64,000 nt of DNA from Dillenia suffruticosa (GCA_033439265.1 JAVTVX010000018.1:8292501-8356500), one strand, 5' to 3'. Shown: positions 45,600 to 57,754, numbered from the stretch's first letter. A program made the numbers and translations. Notes: generated from the sequence alone by a model not told the origin.

Positions 45600-46700
45600 A
45601 TAGAGTAACGTTTACTATATAAGCACAATAAAATATAGTAACATTTACTATAAAATAATAACATTTATTATTATAATAACGAATGTGATAGATAGTAAAT
45701 TTATTTGTCTCTCATGATGAAAGGATAGTAACATTTTATTAAACCACAATAGTCAAATTAACAGATAATAATATATAGTAACATTTACTATATAATCATA
45801 ATAACATAGAGTAATATTTACTATAAAAACTATAATGAACCGCCGGCATGAGGTATAAACTGCCGATTTTAACATTAATTTATTTTAATTCACATTTAAT
45901 TTAACAATATGCCATTTTAACATTTCAATTTTAAAATTTCAACGAGAACTCTATAGTAACATTTACTATTAAACTAACCACAATAGTTCAATTAACAAAT
46001 AGTAATATATAGTAATATTTACTATATAACCACAATAAAATATAGTAATATTTACTATAAAATAGTAACATTTAGGGTTATAAGTTAATCACAATAGTCC
46101 AACCACAATAAACTATAATAACATTTACAATAAAAACTACAATGAATCGCCGACATAAGGCATAAACCACCGATTTTAATATTAATTTATTTTAATTCTC
46201 ATTTAATTTAACAATATACCATTTTAACATTTCAATTTTAACATTTAAACGAGAACTCCATAGTAACATTTATTATTAAGGCTAACCACAATAATCTAAT
46301 TAATAGATAATAACATATAGTAATATTTACTATATAACCACAATAAAATATAGTAACATTTACTATAAAAATTACAATAAATCGATGGCATTAGGTATGA
46401 ACTGCCGGTTTTAACATTAATTTATTTTAATTCACATTTAATTTAACAATATACCATTTTAACTTTTCAATTTTAACATTTAAACGAAAACTCCATAATA
46501 ATATTTATTATTAACCTAACCACAATAATCAAATTAACAGATAATAACATATAGTAACATTTACTATGTAACCACAATATTCAAATTAAAAGATAATAAG
46601 ATACAGTAACATTTACTATATATATCAAAATAACATTTACTATAAAACAGTAATATTTACTATTAAAATAGTAACATTTACGGCAAAATAGTAACACTTA
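45600..46700 (-). repeat. CACTA-1 right subterminal array
   Basis: Dozens of TAGTAAYATTTACTA words, the reverse complement of the left subterminal core. Superimposed are three larger units (about 235-305 bp) marked by a CCGCCGGCATGAGGTATAAA-like block at about 45,840, 46,146 and 46,380, followed by TTTTAATTCNCATTTAATTT and AACGARAACTCCATA. Confidence 0.85.
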
Positions 46701-47082
46701 CTACTATTTATCATTTCCTTTTACACTTATCATTCCTTACTATATTCACCCATCATCACAACAGCTGAGGCACCTTTCAAAATCGTGACTACAAAACCTA
46801 TATTTTGCCATCACAACTTATAGCCATAAGGATAGGGTTATGTAAATTCAGACATTCTTATATCCGTAAGTATAAAGTGTTGTTTATACAAACGGTTTGC
46901 TACCTTTACCCACGGTTCAAATTGTTTTATCAATGACCATTTTAAAACTGTCAAAAAATATATACTACTCCCGACGGTTTTAACTATAACCGTCTGTATT
47001 GTTTCAAAGAACCATCGGTAATACTTACCGAGAGTATCGAGAGTAAACGTCACCGTCGGTATAATGCTTTTAGTTTGTAGTG
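46701..47082. other. CACTA-1 right terminal segment
   Basis: Between array and right end. It has CCGTCGGTA / CCGACGGT words (46,970-47,062) like the GACGG and CCGTTGATAAA words next to the left end. A minus-strand ORF that spans the element border is fortuitous. Confidence 0.6.
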
Positions 47083-47085
47083 TTA
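47083..47085. repeat. TSD TTA of CACTA-1, right
   Basis: Follows GTTTGTAGTG directly; matches 29,161-29,163. Confidence 0.75.
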
Positions 47086-47937
47086 CAACCACCATGGCAG
47101 ATTGCAACAAAGACCACCACCTCACGTGGCACAATGAAGGGATGGGTTTAATTGCCACCTCCCACATGGGGGAGGCAGCAATCAAACCCATGATATGCAG
47201 ATGCAGGCTACCCCACACGCGAAGGTGGTGGCCGTAGTCGGTAACCAATAGACTATAGTCGAGGCCGCCTTTGCAGGCGCCAATTGGAAAAGGCCTTGAT
47301 TGAGGCCACAACGGCATTTTTCGCCATAGTGGAGGCCTCAATCAAAGTCCTTTGGCTTCATAGTCAACCATGGAGCTCGTATATGAGCTTTTCACTAACA
47401 GACGAGGCCCTGCCAGTTGGTAGTAGCTAGGAGCCCACGGTTTCCCACTGTGGTGGTGACCACAGCAGTGGCCGCCCTCTCTCTGGTGAATGAGAGAGGA
47501 TGGCTTGTGGATGAAGGCCTCTCTCCACCTACCGGTGACAAAGAGAGGTGGCCCGGCAATGAGAATAGTCCACTACTGCCAAGAGGTCTAGGCCTATCGG
47601 ACTAGATTACTATTCTGCAAGAACCTGCAACTGCCATGGCTGCAGAAGTAGCCATCATAGTTAAAAGTTGAAGTTTGAAACGGCAACTTTCACTAACTTT
47701 AGCAAGTGCTGAGTCAACAGCCACTTGGCTGGTAACTCAATCATAAATGTTGAGTCAGGGCCAAGTTAGAATCCATACGGCTACAAACTCACTTGGGTAG
47801 TTTAGCAACCATACGGTTGCTAAGTCACAAGGGTTAACATTAAATTAAAAAATAAAATAAAAAATATGAAACACTTTTAATTTCTGTTTAGTAAGTGGAA
47901 GACACATTTTTTATTTATTTCTTAATGAAAAATTTTA
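47086..47937. other. Leader or interior of element C, right of CACTA-1
   Basis: Moderately GC-rich sequence (to ~47,640) with repeated GGCCTC words, then AT-rich. No recognised domain in either strand. A 62-codon plus-strand frame at 47,417 has no similarity I know. Confidence 0.4.
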
Positions 47938-47949
47938 TTTTTTGTAGTG
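47938..47949 (-). other. Possible CACTA-type right terminus TTTTTTGTAGTG
   Basis: Read on the minus strand this is CACTACAAAAAA, a common CACTA terminus. The sequence inside it holds paired words such as AGCAACCATACGG / CCGTATGGTTGCT (47,800-47,820). No partner end with a matching 3-bp TSD (TGC) was found in the window. Confidence 0.3.
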
Positions 47950-48653
47950 TGCCGCGTATTCAATTGTGTAGGATAATTATTTTATAATTGTTCATAAAAT
48001 ATAGATTTAATTCCATAGACACAATTAAGTTAAAATTATTTGTTTAAATAGTTTGAAATCCCATAATAAAATTTCAAGTGAGAGATGGAGTTTATTTTAA
48101 AATCTCACATCTTATATTTCTGATTCTAAGAGTTAATAACAGTCGGCCCACATCATAGTTATTTAATTCAGAATTAGTAGGTGAACTTAAATTAAGATGA
48201 ATAAAAATATTAGCGGGAGCAGCCAACCATGTCGGAGTTATTCACTATAGATTATTTTGAGAGAGGGAGAGAGAGAGAGGAAAAAAAACACTTAGTTTTA
48301 ATCAGTTGGTCCACGTCAAAGTTTGAGATTAATCTTTCCAAGATCTTATTAGAAATGGTGTACACTAGACTCTTTAGGAGAAACCAAATTAAGTGGCGTT
48401 TAAATATTATCGGATAAAGTCACGTTATCTAGATAATAATATTTAATTGAAAGATTCTCACTTAACTTATTTACACATGGTCATTCCATGATAGAGGTAT
48501 ATAATAGCTAGTTAAGATATTGTCACGTTACTACAAGTAATTAATGGGATAATTTGCTTAAGGTAATAATTGAAAAATTAGATAAATGTGATAGTTATAC
48601 CTTTTTGTTTATTTCTATTGCACATTTATTTATACATGCTCAATAATATATTG
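47950..48653. other. AT-rich stretch, nothing recognised
   Basis: A GA-rich patch at 48,252-48,285. No coding domain and no match elsewhere in the window. It could be LTR sequence of an element not otherwise present. Confidence 0.4.
48649..48653. repeat. TSD TATTG, left
   Basis: Directly before TGAAAGAAACC; repeated at 50,653-50,657. Confidence 0.6.
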
Positions 48654-50652
48654 TGAAAGAAACCTAGGGGATGAATAGGTTTATTTGAATAATTTTGGCA
48701 CTTATTGCAGATTTGAAAATAATTTGCAGAATGATGGTTAAAACAAAGTCCGTAAATTTAATAATTGCAAAGGAATATAAAGATAAAGATAGTCCACCAA
48801 TACAGTGTACGTCCACTCGCAAGACACCTTCTTGGAGTTTCACTAATATCACAAAAATACAAACTTGATTAATGGTTCAAATTAGAACATTATATTGTTT
48901 ACCCTCAAACACTAACTTATCACCTTTGCTCAAGTTGTCACTTTTTCTCTCTAAACCCAAGACTGTAAATATCTCACCAGTTTTCTAAACTGTTATATAG
49001 AGAAGAATAAACATACCTAGTAATGAGGCTTTAACATTCGGATTTAACTATCCATACGTTTATAATAGTTTACACTCAAGAAAAAAATGTTGGAGTGAAA
49101 AACAAAATGTGTTTCTTTTTGGAGCAGAGTATATTGATTGTGCAATACAATAAATTTTTGTTCATTTTTGTTGGTCACAAAGCATTTACACTTTCTTCTT
49201 CTTTTTGCTCCAGTATTTAAGAATGAACCTAATAGTGTCTTTGTTGAGTTGGATGAAGTTGAACGTTTGTCATTAATGAGGTTCATCAGCTTCATTTAAT
49301 ATTTTCAACTATTCCTCATTTTTTGCGGACCGCATTTTCTTTATTGTTGCATGTTCCATCTTCGGCCAATGAAGTGATCTGGTTTTTCTTTTTACTGCAC
49401 ATCAATCATTAGTTTTCAAACACTGCATTAAATGCACAAATGAATATTACGTTGTGTTTGAAAATTTCAAATCTCTTGGTTTAAGTCTTGTTTCACTTAA
49501 GTTGACATGGTATTGGTTGATAGTTAACTTAGTTTTGAATTCTATTAACTATGAGTGATGAGTGTCAACCCATTTTAGATATGAAGTTGACATGAACTCT
49601 AAAATTCCAATCTATGAAACATGTAGTTGACTTATTTTTGAAGTAGGTTGACCTATTTTGACGTGTGTATGGACTTATTCATCATTACTGTTGATAAGAT
49701 AACTATTCTTCCTTTTGTCTGTGGAGGCTAAAGTCGACACTTTGAATACTAAGTCGACTTTATGCACTATGTCGACTAATTTTAGTGACTCAAGCCAGCC
49801 AATTCAAGCCTTCATTCGACTTATACATATGGTAGGTCGACATTCCTTAATTGTTTATAGTTAAAGGTCTGCTTGTTCGTAGGTAGGTCTACTTACTAAG
49901 GTTCCTGAATCGACATGCTAAGAATGTTGTCCTTTCAATCTATCGACATTCTATACTTAAATTGGTCGACATGTGCATGTAGGTTGACTAATTAGAACTA
50001 CAAGTTGACACAATTCTATATCTAGTTTAATTGGTTGTATTAACCATTTATATTGGTTAACCTATTCTAGTGGATCGACATAAATTAAAGGCGCGTTGAC
50101 ATGTGAGACTCATAGAAAAGAATATCTCATAGCATTGAATATTCATGGGTCAACATGTATGTTGTCCTATTCATGGGATAGGTCGATCTTTTAAAGGGCA
50201 TGTTAACCTCCTTAATGTTTTTGATTAAACCAATCAAGATCCATGTCAACAGGTTTAATAATGAGTTGACCTGTAATCTTAAATAAGTCAATGTGCTACA
50301 AATAAAATGTGGGCAGGTCAACGTTAAGTATTTTTGCTCATTTTTTATTCAATAGGTTGACCTATAATCCTAAATAAATGAACATGCTATATATAAAATG
50401 TGGGCAGGTCGACATCTTGAAGTAGGCAAGTCCACATTAAGTATTTTTGCTCCTTTTTTATTCATTAGATCGACTTGTATTTTTCAAAGGGTTGACTTGC
50501 TTGTATAGTTACTTATTCTCTGAGGGCTACTTGGTCTTGTGTCGACACACTCCGTATACTAAGTCTACTTGTCTATGTTTCCAGATTCTTCAAGTTATGT
50601 TTATTTGTGTTCTACTTTTTTGATCATCATCAAAACTCTAATTTGGTGAAGA
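48654..50652 (-). mobile_element. Solo SIRE-type copia LTR (~2.0 kb)
   Basis: Starts TGAAAGAAACCTAGGGGATG, with GGGGATGAATAGGTTT matching the inner end of the copia A LTR (20,742-20,760). It ends CTTTTTTGATCATCATCAAA...GGTGAAGA, matching the outer end of the copia A LTR (CTTTTGATCATCATCAAAAC near 13,465). It is flanked by TATTG at 48,649-48,653 and 50,653-50,657. Many GTCGAC / GGTCGACAT words between 49,730 and 50,540 are typical of this LTR family. The last base pair is GA instead of CA. No gag, pol, PBS or PPT inside. Confidence 0.7.
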
Positions 50653-50657
50653 TATTG
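50653..50657. repeat. TSD TATTG, right
   Basis: Directly after GGTGAAGA; matches 48,649-48,653. Confidence 0.6.
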
Positions 50658-52190
50658 TTTTCATTATTAATTGATTATGTGTGTGCATTGTATTGTCCAA
50701 AAAGATATCATGAGGTTATTTTAGTCATTTGATGACTATCCTGAAAGATAATGATAGCAATAATTTTTATGTACTTGAACTATATTATTTTAGACTTTAT
50801 TTTTGAATTTTAAAATTATTTTAAACCTTATTTTATGATTTTACATTGATTTAATTTGTAGGTTTTGATTTAGGTGATTACTTTCTAAATTCATATTAGG
50901 CAGATAGCAGTCAGTATTTTAGGCATATCTTTCTACGCTGATATCTGATTGAGCTGAGTCTTGTTGCATTCGAAAATAAACTTCAAGACCTATAAATCTT
51001 GTGAAGAATCCAGAGTTTAATTTAGGCATGAGCTTATCCAAAAATTTGGAAGCAGTTGCTGCAATGCTGAAATTCAATTTATCTAATGGATGATTTTTGG
51101 GATAAAAATGCTGATAACTCTAGGAATCTTCAAAATTAAGAATAAAAATAAATTGTTCAAATTTTGGGGACACAAAAGGATAATGTCTATCATGACAAAA
51201 GCAAGTTTTCTAAATCAATGTGAAAAGCCAAGTTTCCTAAGTGTTCACAACTTCTTGTTGATTAAGGTTTTAGTCCTATAAATACAACACCCCCTAGGTG
51301 GATAGAAGCATTCATTCCATGACTCTCTTCATCATTCCATGACTCGGAACCCTAGCAGCCAACTTCTACCTCCTTTGTCATGGGCAAGAGGGTTATAATA
51401 TTTTCTTTATTTTTCTTATTTTTCTTTAATATGTCTAACTAATTTCTTTTCTTCCTAGGATCAATGGATTTTGTTTTTGATTAATTACATGACTTGATTT
51501 ATTTTTTTCCTTAAAATTTTTTAACATGAGTATTATTTGATGAGATTTTATTATTGATCTTAATGGTTCAAAACTTTAGAATCTACGTTTTATATGATTT
51601 AAGATTACTTTTTTGCATGACTAATATAAGTGCAAGATATTAGTCTGAAATGATAAAATCCATATGAGATTGTAAGATCACCGGAAGATTAAGTTTATGT
51701 GTATAAATTTAGGGGAAACCCTAAATTACAATTTTTTCACAGAATTTAATAGAATCCGATTTAATCAAAATTGTATAACCATTAGGTTTTGATTAGTCGA
51801 ATTAGAGATTTCATTGCATGACTATAGGGCGAATCTAATTTAGGAGAAGTCTGTCATCATCAATAATTATTCATTAGCCAGTAAACTTAAGAGTTTTGAA
51901 AAATTCGACTATATAAAAGGTTAAAAATAGATGAAATCGATATTTTAGGATTTCTATCAAACTAGTTTTTTTATCGATTAAGGTTTTTTATCATCTAGGG
52001 TTTTCATATTTTGATTTTAGTTTTTTTTTAATATTTTCAAAATCTTGATTTAATTTGTCTAACTTAGATTAGAGTAACTCATAATTAGTATGACAAAATA
52101 TCCTCATCGGAATGATATTTGATCTCATTATTATACACAACATTTGACTAGGAGATTTTTGTTCAAATTCGTAGCATTAAAATTGCATAT
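50658..52190 (+). repeat. LTR region of an Athila/Tat-type gypsy element
   Basis: Precedes an Athila-style PBS by a few bases (...GCATATCA then AGTTTTAGGCGTCG). It contains TATAAATACAACACC (51,278), a plausible TATA box, followed by CCATGACTC repeats and a long U5-like AT-rich part. The left border is unknown; the other LTR is missing. Confidence 0.55.
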
Positions 52191-52198
52191 CAAGTTTT

Positions 52199-52216
52199 AG
52201 GCGTCGTTGTAGGGGG
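52199..52216 (+). promoter_or_regulatory. Primer-binding site of the Athila/Tat element
   Basis: AGGCGTCGTTGTAGGGGG resembles the GGCGCCGTTGCCGGGG site of Athila/Tat/Ogre elements (tRNA-Asp type), with C-to-T changes at CpG positions. Confidence 0.7.
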
Positions 52217-52459
52217 ATTTTGGCATGCTGACAAAACCCGTGGCTTGCCACAGGCACCAACCTATCTTGGCCAAATTCTATCATCTTTACTGTTTTTTTT
52301 TTATTTTTTTTTTATTTTTTCTTGATTTTTAAGGTTTTCCGATTGTTGCTTGGTGTCTTTGTGCATTCTTTTTTTTCTTGATTTATACTTTTATATGAGT
52401 GATCTAAATTTTCTTTAGTAGTTCTTGCAAATTATTTTGGAGATCTATATAGGTTCTTG
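52217..52459 (+). other. Athila/Tat leader
   Basis: T-rich leader (TTTTTTATTTTTTT near 52,300) between PBS and gag; no coding domain. Confidence 0.5.
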
Positions 52460-52925
52460 CAATGGTTCAAGATAATAGAGCTATAAGGAAGTATTCGATA
52501 TCTAAATTTCAGTATATACAACCTAGTATTGCGTGACCTCCTGTGGAAGTATACAACTTTAAACTTAAATTGAGTCACATTGGTATGGTGTAAATCAATT
52601 TGGTGGAGAAACTTCTGAAAATCCAAATAGTCATCTAAAAAATTTCCTTGAGACCTATTACACAATCAAATTGAATGGAGCAAGTGCCGATGCAATAAGC
52701 TTACGACTATTTCCTTTCTCTCTTAGGGGAAAGGTAAAGGTATTCCTTAACTCCTTCCCTTCTAATCACTTTACAAATTGGGAGAATTTATCTCAATCAT
52801 TCCTAACTAAGTATTTCCCACCTAGTAAGATGGCTAAACTACATAATGATATTACTAGGTTTAGGCATCATGAGGGTAAATCTTTATATAATGCTTGGGA
52901 GTGTTTGTGCACGTTTTCAAGCTTG
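52460..52925 (+). pseudogene. Athila/Tat gag fragment
   Basis: Reads YIQPSIA and then, after a frameshift near 52,590, ENPNSHLKNFLETYYTIKLN (about 52,617-52,675), GASADAISLRLFPFSLRGK (to about 52,735), NWENLSQSFLTKYFPPSK (about 52,778-52,830) and HHEGKSLYNAWE (52,870-52,905). This is the retrotransposon gag domain of Athila/Tat elements in the right order. It breaks off at about 52,910, just after the WE of the conserved W-E-R block. Confidence 0.88.
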
Positions 52926-53119
52926 TCTTAAAGAATCTCACTTAGTTGCAGTCAAAAGAATCTTTCAATATTTGTTTGACACTCGTCATTTAGGACTTCG
53001 GTATGCTAGATACTCATCTTTTGCACTGCATGTATTTGCAAATGTTGATTTTGCTAGTTGTAGGCTCGATAGAAAGAGCACAAGTGGTAATTATCAATTC
53101 TTTAATAGTATGTTAGTCT
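52910..53119 (+). pseudogene. Copia RNase H fragment joined to the Athila gag
   Basis: In the frame from 52,846: KESHLVAVKRIFQYL, HLGLRY, ANVDFASCRLDRKSTSGNYQ and FFNSMLVS. This is the copia RNase H block HLxAVKRIxRYL...DADxAG...DRKSTSG. The catalytic SDAD motif reads ANVDF (first D lost). It begins without any RT and is cut at 53,119 by the left end of CACTA-2. Confidence 0.85.
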
Positions 53120-53299
53120 CACTACAAAATAAATGCTCTATGCAGACAGCCGAAAATCGTGTGGTAAATCTAGTAAAATCGTTGACAAAACCTTCTCCAA
53201 CTGATGGACTTTCGATTGGCTATACACCAGTCGGGATTGGTTTCTCCCGATAGTTTTGGTTACCGTTGAAGCATGTCTCGACCTATACAAATGGTTAGA

Positions 53300-54080
53300 G
53301 AAGTGTTGGGAAACTGTCTTGACTTGTATCGGTTTAAAAAATATTGGTAAAAGTTACTATCTATTATCGTTGGTTATCACATATGTTAGGAAATATTACT
53401 ATATTTATCGTTGGTCACCATAAGTGTTAAGAATTGTTATTGTCTTGTATCGGTTTAAAAAAAAATTGATAAAAGTTACTAACTATTATCATCGGTTATC
53501 ACATGTGTTAGGAAATGTTACTATATTTATCGTCGGTCACCATAAGTGTTAAGAATTATTATTGTTATTTATCATCGGTTATCACAAATGTTTGTAAATA
53601 TTACTACTTTATCGTCGGATACATAGGTGTTACGAATTACCTTTTTATTGTCGTTTACACAGAAGTGTTAGAAAATTTTAATGAGATTATCATCGTTATC
53701 AATTGTTAGAAAAAATTATTATCTTTTATTATTAATATTGTCAATTAGAAAAAAAAACATTGGTATCAGTTACCGCATGTATCGTCGGTTACAACATGAT
53801 TAGGAAATATTAATACTTTCTTATCATCAAGAGTCTTTTATTGTCGGTTACGACATTTCTTACTATAAGTTATTACGACACATCTTACTATAATATCTTA
53901 CTATAAGTTACTATCTTGTATCACATATCTTACTATAGCTTACTATCTTGTATTATCAATTACTACAAGTGTGAAAAAATATTATTGGTTACCAAAAGTG
54001 TTAGAAAAATTATTTGGTTGATTAGAAAAAAAGGTTAGAAAAAATTATTATCTTTCTATAAATTATAATAGGAAATGTAG
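53300..54080 (+). repeat. CACTA-2 left subterminal array
   Basis: Degenerate ~55-65 bp units with GTTAGGAAATATTACTA, TTTATCGTYGGTYACCATAA and GTGTTAAGAATTRTTATTG. Related to, but distinct from, the CACTA-1 units. Confidence 0.8.
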
Positions 54081-55199
54081 CTACATCATTGTCATCATAG
54101 CTTAGACAAGTATTTTGTGGGAAGATTACTACTTTTCGATTATCACAATGCTAGGAAAGCAGCACTGATCACAAAAATAATATAAAATATATGACAATCT
54201 TGATAAATACATATAAAGAAAAAAAAAGATCACATGTCCTTTTCTAAGATACTGTTGTATCGTCAAAAATATTATCATCACAATTTGAAAATAGAATCCA
54301 CCAGCAGCAGCAATATATGACAAACTTGCATTGCAAAAAAATATTACCATTACACAATTTGAAAACAGAATCCAAGCATCCCAGCACAATCTATTCATAA
54401 AATCAACTTTATGTAGATTCCTTCAATCTATTCATAAAAACCAATAACTAGTGAAATAGTGAAATGAATATTGGTACATGGTAAAAAATAGTTGTAAATG
54501 AAAATATTACCTTTTGGGATAGAGTTAGGTGGTGGTGATAATGATTAGCTTCTATGTGTACTTCCAGTATCTAATGGTATTGAAGGAATCTAATAATACA
54601 AATAATTTGGATTATTATTTAAAAATAAAAGTGAAATTAGTAAGATTGTGGTGAAATCTTATTTGAACACCAACAAGCCTTGTTTCATTAACCAGGTGCA
54701 TCAATTCATCTTGTTGTCGACTTCCAGCATGCATAATAACATGCATAAGAACATTACTTACCAAATTAGTAAGATTATGATTCTATTCCATTGATCGTTC
54801 TATCAAAATAGTCATATCTCCATTCTGTATGGTTGAATGCAGGCGCTGTGATTTGTAACTTTTCCCACACATCTGATTCTTCCCCTCGAATCAAGCCCTT
54901 TAAATTTAGATACGATATCACTTTTCAAAGATAAGTTCCAATATTCTTATTGTCCTTCTTCTTTGTCAATAGACTCCATTCTACTCTTTATCATTTTTTG
55001 TCAGAAGTAATCAAACATCAATATCCATAAACATATGAATTAGAATTAAATAAAAATAGTCATCCATACCACAACTTCTAATGCCCATCTGATCGGGTTC
55101 TACTGATAATATAAAGATCAGCTCTGCAAGGTTTGATCCAAGATTGTGTCATCTGTAATGATAAAAGTGATTTAGGATTTTATTTTGAAGTATTTGAAA
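54081..55199 (-). other. CACTA-2 region 3' of the Transposase_24-like gene
   Basis: AT-rich, homologous in part to CACTA-1 38,200-38,340 (ATTACCTTTKGGGATAGA, ACAAATAATNTGGATTATTA). It may hold further decayed exons and the 3' UTR of the gene; no domain could be read with confidence. Confidence 0.5.
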
Positions 55200-56121
55200 T
55201 ATTATGCAGTAAAATTAATTAGAAATACACCTTCTCATGTATGAATTTGACAAATGATTTAGATTCTAAGCAATGTAGATCTGTCAATTTTGTGGAACAT
55301 TCTGAATTTCTTTTACTAATTTCCTAACACAGGCAAAAGAAATATTAAAATACAAGTGAGTAGAGTACTAAAAAAATTGTTAATTTATACATTTTCTTTG
55401 TCACTCAACCAGAAGGTAACAAATTTCTTGTACTGATTTGGATCAACCCTTTTATCTTCCATTCTCTTGATATTTTCCTCTATTCTAAGTGAATCATCGA
55501 ACCATTTTGATTTCAAAGTATTTTTAAAACTCTTCCATTTGTCACACAAATTTTCAATAACTTATTTCTTAGTGTCATCTCTAATTGGCTTGAAAGTAAT
55601 CTTTGACTACAATTTAAATATGTAAAAAAAAATAAAATTAGGTATATTAATCTCTATCTACACCATTAACCATTATACGATTAATTAAACTAGATACCTG
55701 TACAAATTTTCACATATTCTCTTTATACTCAGTTGGCACGTCATGCCGAGTCCTATAGTTTATTGAAGCAATTGAATGCACTCTAACTATAGAGCCCAGA
55801 AATATGATAAAAATTGTACCATCGATTCCTATTGGTTGATTTAATTCATTCCTTTCAACGATCATGCATTTTCCTTTTTCTAAGTCCCAAATATTTTGAC
55901 AGCGCGTTGGGTCTCTACATTTCTTGACAACTGTTCAAAATAAAAAAATAGAAACAGATAATTATTAATGACCTCACAAGAAAATGATCTATTTATTTTC
56001 AAACCAAACTTGGGTTAACATCTTGGGATGATTGGGGTTCTTCAAACTCAACCTATTCTTGGGATGGTTGTAATTCTTCATGATCAACTATAATACTCAT
56101 CCGTTGTTTAGTTCGTCCCAT
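55200..56121 (-). pseudogene. Transposase_24-like (Ptta/En/Spm, TNPA-type) gene of CACTA-2
   Basis: ATG at 56,121 gives MGRTKQRMSIIVDHEELQPS, then a stop and FEEPQSSQDVNPSL (exon 1, to about 56,005). Exon 2 (about 55,925-55,695): RDPTRCQNIWDLEKGKCMIV, then ELNQPIGIDGTIFIIFLGS and NYRTRHDVPTEYKENM. Exon 3 (about 55,620-55,385): ENLCDKWKSFKNTLKSKWFD, then PNQYKKFVTFWLSDKENV. This is the Transposase_24 layout (RGPT..., GQPIG, R.dVP...K, FW.s.K). Such proteins are thought to bind CACTA subterminal repeats. At least two nonsense codons. Exons are separated by AT-rich introns with plausible AG acceptors. Confidence 0.82.
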
Positions 56122-57754
56122 ATTTATCATAATCTAGAAGAATTTTAAATGTTTCAAAATAAAGTGCAACCCAACTTTTTATTTTAAAAAAATGATTACA
56201 TTTTCATCAAACTTTGGAGATATATTATAAAGTGCTTCAGTGAAAGCTTGAGTGAGAGCTATAAATGGGTTAGGGACTAAAGTTCTTGATTTTTAGTTGA
56301 AACTATTTGGTAGGAATAAGAATTTGGTTGAGTTAGAAGTTTTGAAAGTTTTGATATGAGGAGAGGTTTTGAGGGGAGAAGAGTTTTTTTTTAGGGAAAA
56401 AAAGTTTTGATGGTTTGCGGAATGATTTTTAATATATTTGGACAGCTTTTGGAGGGAAAGGGATGAATGATTTATAATACATTTAGAGAGGTTTTGGAGA
56501 GAAAGAGAAGTTTTGATGGTTTGTAGAATAATTTATAGCGTCTTTTTTCTCGTTTTTTTCACACTTTTACTTATTACCGCCATTTTTTAATATTTTACCA
56601 CTTTTTAAAACTTTTTATTTTAATGATTAGCATAACAATTCTTACCTCCTATTATAATATTGTTACTACATTGTTATTTCATATTATTACATTATTTAAA
56701 TTAATAATATTAATTATACCATCATTTACTTAATTCATATTTTAACTTTTTTATAGAAATGTGATTTTGGATAAAGATTAGAGGAGAGATGCGAATGTGC
56801 ACGTGTGCATGAGTACTCGGCACATATGCATATACAATTTGGAAAATATTATCGTTCTCTTTACCCACTTTTTCCTTTACTCCATGTTATCATTATCATT
56901 ATTACACATACACATATACATATCTTTTTATTTGTTATTCAAAAATTCACTTACTATATTTTTACTCTATTACTACATTCTTTTATTACAATATTATTAC
57001 TATATTATTACTATATGTTTTATTACTACATCATTACTATATTATTCTATATTTCTCATGTGATAACTGTACCGTACTATATCATACCATGGTTGATCAT
57101 TACATTATTTAAATTAATAATACTCATTACACCATATACATCACTAAATTTATTTTATTTTAGATTTTATAATTGAGGATGGAATTAGGAAATGAAATGT
57201 AATGATATAATTAATTATGTTACATCATATTTAATATTATTTAAATCATATTTAATATTATTTAATTATATTGGTAGTTATTATTTTATTATGTTAATGA
57301 AAAAGGAAGGCAATCTAAATTACTTGTTTTTCAATCCCGTACAAACTCAAAAATATTTAAATAACTAGAATATTATTTAAACTATTTAAATTACTAATAA
57401 TTTTATTTAAATTAATGATAAAAAAACTAAGAAAATTATATGAAATTTAATTTAATGTTCAAGAGATGCCTTCCAATTTTGGCAAAGAGAGATAAATCTT
57501 ATTGAGATTAATACTCATTAATACCCCACCCAACCCAACGAAACCAACCAAATCTAATCCAATCCGGTAATATTATTTGAAATTAATAATTATTTAAAAT
57601 TACTAATATGTGAAATACATATAACATTATTTAATTTAATATTAAATATTTATTAATATTAATATTGATAATTAATTAGTTATATAATATAGTAATATAA
57701 TATTATTAATAATTGCATTATTATTATAGTAATATTATATTATTAAAAAGTTAA

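Larger units (their letters stand above)
29164..47082. mobile_element. CACTA-1: ~18 kb En/Spm-type DNA transposon with nested copia
   Basis: The left end CACTACAACCGAAATGGCAT and the right end, read inward, CACTACAAACTAAAAGCAT form an imperfect terminal inverted repeat; a GACGG word lies ~27-30 bases in on both sides. TTA is duplicated at 29,161-29,163 and 47,083-47,085, the 3-bp TSD expected for CACTA. Next to each end are arrays of TAGTAA.RTTACTA words: TAGTAAATGTTACTA on the left and its reverse complement TAGTAACATTTACTA on the right. Inside are a Transposase_24-like gene remnant, several minisatellites, duplicated blocks and a nested copia element. Without the copia it is ~10.2 kb. No TNPD transposase is recognisable, so it was probably mobilised in trans. 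Confidence 0.85.

Noticed and set aside
46838-47341. 167-codon minus-strand ORF
   Set aside because: It crosses the CACTA-1 right border and its TSD, so it is a chance frame.
56797-57176. Hydrophobic ORFs of 88 and 123 codons
   Set aside because: Low-complexity Y/I/L/T-rich translation of AT-rich repeats, with no conserved pattern.
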